From NCBI GenBank assembly GCA_029262795.1, contig JAJCYT010000028.1:1-64000 (forward strand): a stretch of DNA of 64,000 nucleotides. Reading direction: 5' to 3'. This document shows, piece after piece, positions 62,684-64,000 of this stretch. Both the position numbers and the translations under genes were made by a program. The notes below the pieces were generated by a model. That model saw only the letters and a program-made list of their open reading frames with translations, did not search any database and was not told the DNA's origin. Origin of the DNA: Candidatus Fraserbacteria bacterium (lineage in GTDB: Bacteria; Bipolaricaulota; Bipolaricaulia; RBG-16-55-9; JAJCYT01). The stretch's first letter is position 1. Each line of letters opens with the position of its first letter.

Positions 62684-63775
62684 ATGAAGCGAGTTTATAA
62701 TTTTTCAGCAGGACCAGCCACATTGCCTTTGCCTGTATTGGAACAAGCCCAGCAAACATTTTTAGCATTGCCCGAAGCAGGCATGTCAGTATTGGAAATG
62801 AGCCACCGTTCTTCCTGGTTTACCGAAATCATTGAAACCACCGAAGCCAATATCCGCAAACTTTACAACATTCCAGGAAACTATAAGGTGTTGTTTTTAC
62901 AGGGCGGGGCCTCATTGCAGTTTTCAATGTTGTCTGCCAGTTTTTTAAGAGGCAGCAACACACCTGCCGATTACGTGTTGAGTGGTTCCTGGGCCAATAA
63001 AGCCATTAAGGAAGCTGGTAAAGAAGGGCCAACCAACATTGCCTGGGACGGAAAACCCGATAACTTTGTGCGCGTTCCCAAACAGGACGAACTCAGCCTG
63101 ACTTCAGGTTCGCCTTATATGCACGTAACCTCCAATGAAACGATCCAAGGAGTGCAGTGGGCGCAGACACCAGATGCGCAAGGTGCGCCTTTGATTTGTG
63201 ATATGTCTTCCGATTTCTTGTCTCGCCCCATCAATGTCGAGGATTATGCGATGATCTATGCCGGCGCTCAAAAAAATGCAGGAGGTTCCGGCGTGACCGT
63301 TGTGATCATTCGCGATGATATGCTGGAAAAAGTGCCGGACAATATGCCATCCATGCTGGATTATCGCTTGATGGCAGAAAAGAAATCGCTTTACAACACG
63401 CCACCCAGTTATGCCATTTACATTGTTATGCTGGTGACCGATTGGTTGCTCAATCAAATTGGCGGTTTGCAGAAAATGACACAAATTAACCAGGAAAAAG
63501 CCAATTTGTTGTATAGCGTTATCGACCAAAGTGAAGGCTTTTACAGCGGACACGCACAAGAAGATAGCCGTTCATTGATGAATGTGACATGGCGTTTACC
63601 AAATGATGATTTACAGGCGATCTTCCTGGACCAAGCCAAAGCTTGTGATCTGTATGAACTCAAAGGCCATCGCTCTGTCGGCGGTATTCGTGCTTCCATC
63701 TACAATGCTATGACATTAAAAGGTGTTGAAGCGCTACGCGACTTTATGGTTGAATTTCAAAAACAACATGCTTAA
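62684..63775 (+). CDS. serC: phosphoserine aminotransferase
   Basis: The product has 363 residues. YNFSAGPATLPLPVLEQAQ is the classic SerC start, MSHRSSWFTEI follows, and GAQKNAGGSGVTVVIIR holds the PLP lysine K197. ELKGHRSVGGIRASIYNAM is the C-terminal signature. It converts 3-phosphohydroxypyruvate to phosphoserine. AAGGGGGGGAT lies ahead of the ATG. A serA-like gene follows after 153 bases, giving the first two steps of serine synthesis together. Confidence 0.95.
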   Translation: MKRVYNFSAGPATLPLPVLEQAQQTFLALPEAGMSVLEMSHRSSWFTEIIETTEANIRKLYNIPGNYKVLFLQGGASLQFSMLSASFLRGSNTPADYVLSGSWANKAIKEAGKEGPTNIAWDGKPDNFVRVPKQDELSLTSGSPYMHVTSNETIQGVQWAQTPDAQGAPLICDMSSDFLSRPINVEDYAMIYAGAQKNAGGSGVTVVIIRDDMLEKVPDNMPSMLDYRLMAEKKSLYNTPPSYAIYIVMLVTDWLLNQIGGLQKMTQINQEKANLLYSVIDQSEGFYSGHAQEDSRSLMNVTWRLPNDDLQAIFLDQAKACDLYELKGHRSVGGIRASIYNAMTLKGVEALRDFMVEFQKQHA

Positions 63776-63810
63776 AGGGCGAGTGGAAGAATAGAAAAAT
63801 ATTAAAACCA

Positions 63811-63880
63811 ACCCCCAACCCCCTTTCAAAAGGGGGCACGATTTGGACTGCGAATGGTTCTTCTGAATCTCATTTCGCTT
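63811..63880. repeat. C/G-rich dispersed repeat, copy 2
   Basis: The stem CCCCCTTT (63819-63826) / AAAGGGGG (63829-63836) is followed by CACGATTTGGACTGCGAAT, which matches the copy at 53161. It sits between serC and serA. Confidence 0.6.
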
Positions 63881-63928
63881 TTCTTTTCGGGGGAGAATGA
63901 GAAAACTGAATTAAGGGAAGAAGAAATT

Positions 63929-64000
63929 ATGACAAAACAGGTTATTGTTTGTGACCCAATGGATGAAGCAGCATTGAATTTGCTCAAACAACAGAGCAAT
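63929..64000 (+). CDS. serA: D-3-phosphoglycerate dehydrogenase, N-terminal fragment cut by the window edge
   Basis: Only 24 codons are inside the window: MTKQVIVCDPMDEAALNLLK and four more. The pattern V-x-V-x-D-P-(I/M)-x-x-x-(A/G)-(L)-x-L-L is the usual start of SerA. AAGGGAAG precedes the ATG. The position after serC supports the call. The rest of the enzyme, including the NAD site, lies outside. Confidence 0.72.
   Translation, partial: MTKQVIVCDPMDEAALNLLKQQSN

Overview
The window is a 64 kb piece of a bacterial chromosome with GC content in the mid-40s (judged by eye). The best guess is a Chloroflexota-like bacterium. Supporting signs are an eight-gene caa3-type cytochrome oxidase operon with two subunit III genes, a very large SARP/BTAD-ATPase-TPR regulator, a small QWRF-type protein at 11043, and many secreted beta-propeller and DUF11 proteins. 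Two LolA-like proteins and one secreted protein with outer-membrane-barrel-like features are less expected there, so the phylum is only a moderate-confidence inference.

Layout. Positions 1-280 hold the start of an IS110-family transposase that has cut a Na+/Ca2+ antiporter gene after about 47 codons. Positions 712-13800 hold a CNNM-type membrane protein, then a minus-strand set of secreted proteins (He_PIG protein, 1129-residue metzincin protease, beta-propeller, beta-helix protein) together with the BTAD regulator. Short palindromic repeats lie in the gaps. Positions 13800-17486 look like an integrated element: palindromes, hairpin-rich non-coding DNA, small ORFs with good ribosome binding sites, and a large serine recombinase whose 3' end runs into tRNA-Arg(TCG). 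Positions 17700-20300 are a deoxyribose/ribose salvage operon (deoC, rbsK, nucleoside hydrolase) with a palindromic operator candidate. Positions 20600-28180 encode more exported proteins: a Gly-Asn repeat protein, a possible beta-barrel, a subtilase, a WD40 propeller and an acidic protein. At 28210-28542 a decayed serine recombinase tail abuts tRNA-His(GTG), the same arrangement as at tRNA-Arg.

Positions 28685-38950 carry meaB, a polar amino acid ABC transporter (binding protein, terminator, two permeases, ATPase), two LolA-like paralogues, a three-gene catabolic-looking operon (PLP fold-type II enzyme, creatininase-family amidohydrolase, haloacetate-dehalogenase-like hydrolase) and ferritin behind a Fur-like box. 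Positions 39019-45219 are the cytochrome oxidase operon (ctaB-ctaC-ctaD-two ctaE-ctaF-two small membrane proteins). Positions 45508-50170 hold surface lipoproteins, an RraA-fold protein and an AhpD-like protein. Positions 50543-64000 are mainly housekeeping: lspA-tmk-dnaN, smpB, two DsbA-like proteins with a DUF3179 protein, two RidA proteins, a XerC/D recombinase, holA, a MazG-like protein and serC-serA. A hicBA toxin-antitoxin pair is embedded there, coupled to a nucleotidyltransferase and followed by an HD-domain protein.

The most interesting points are the two serine recombinases that both end in tRNA 3' ends, the hicB-hicA-nucleotidyltransferase-HD cluster, and the dispersed palindromes around the secreted-protein genes. 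No CRISPR array, rRNA or plasmid origin was seen.
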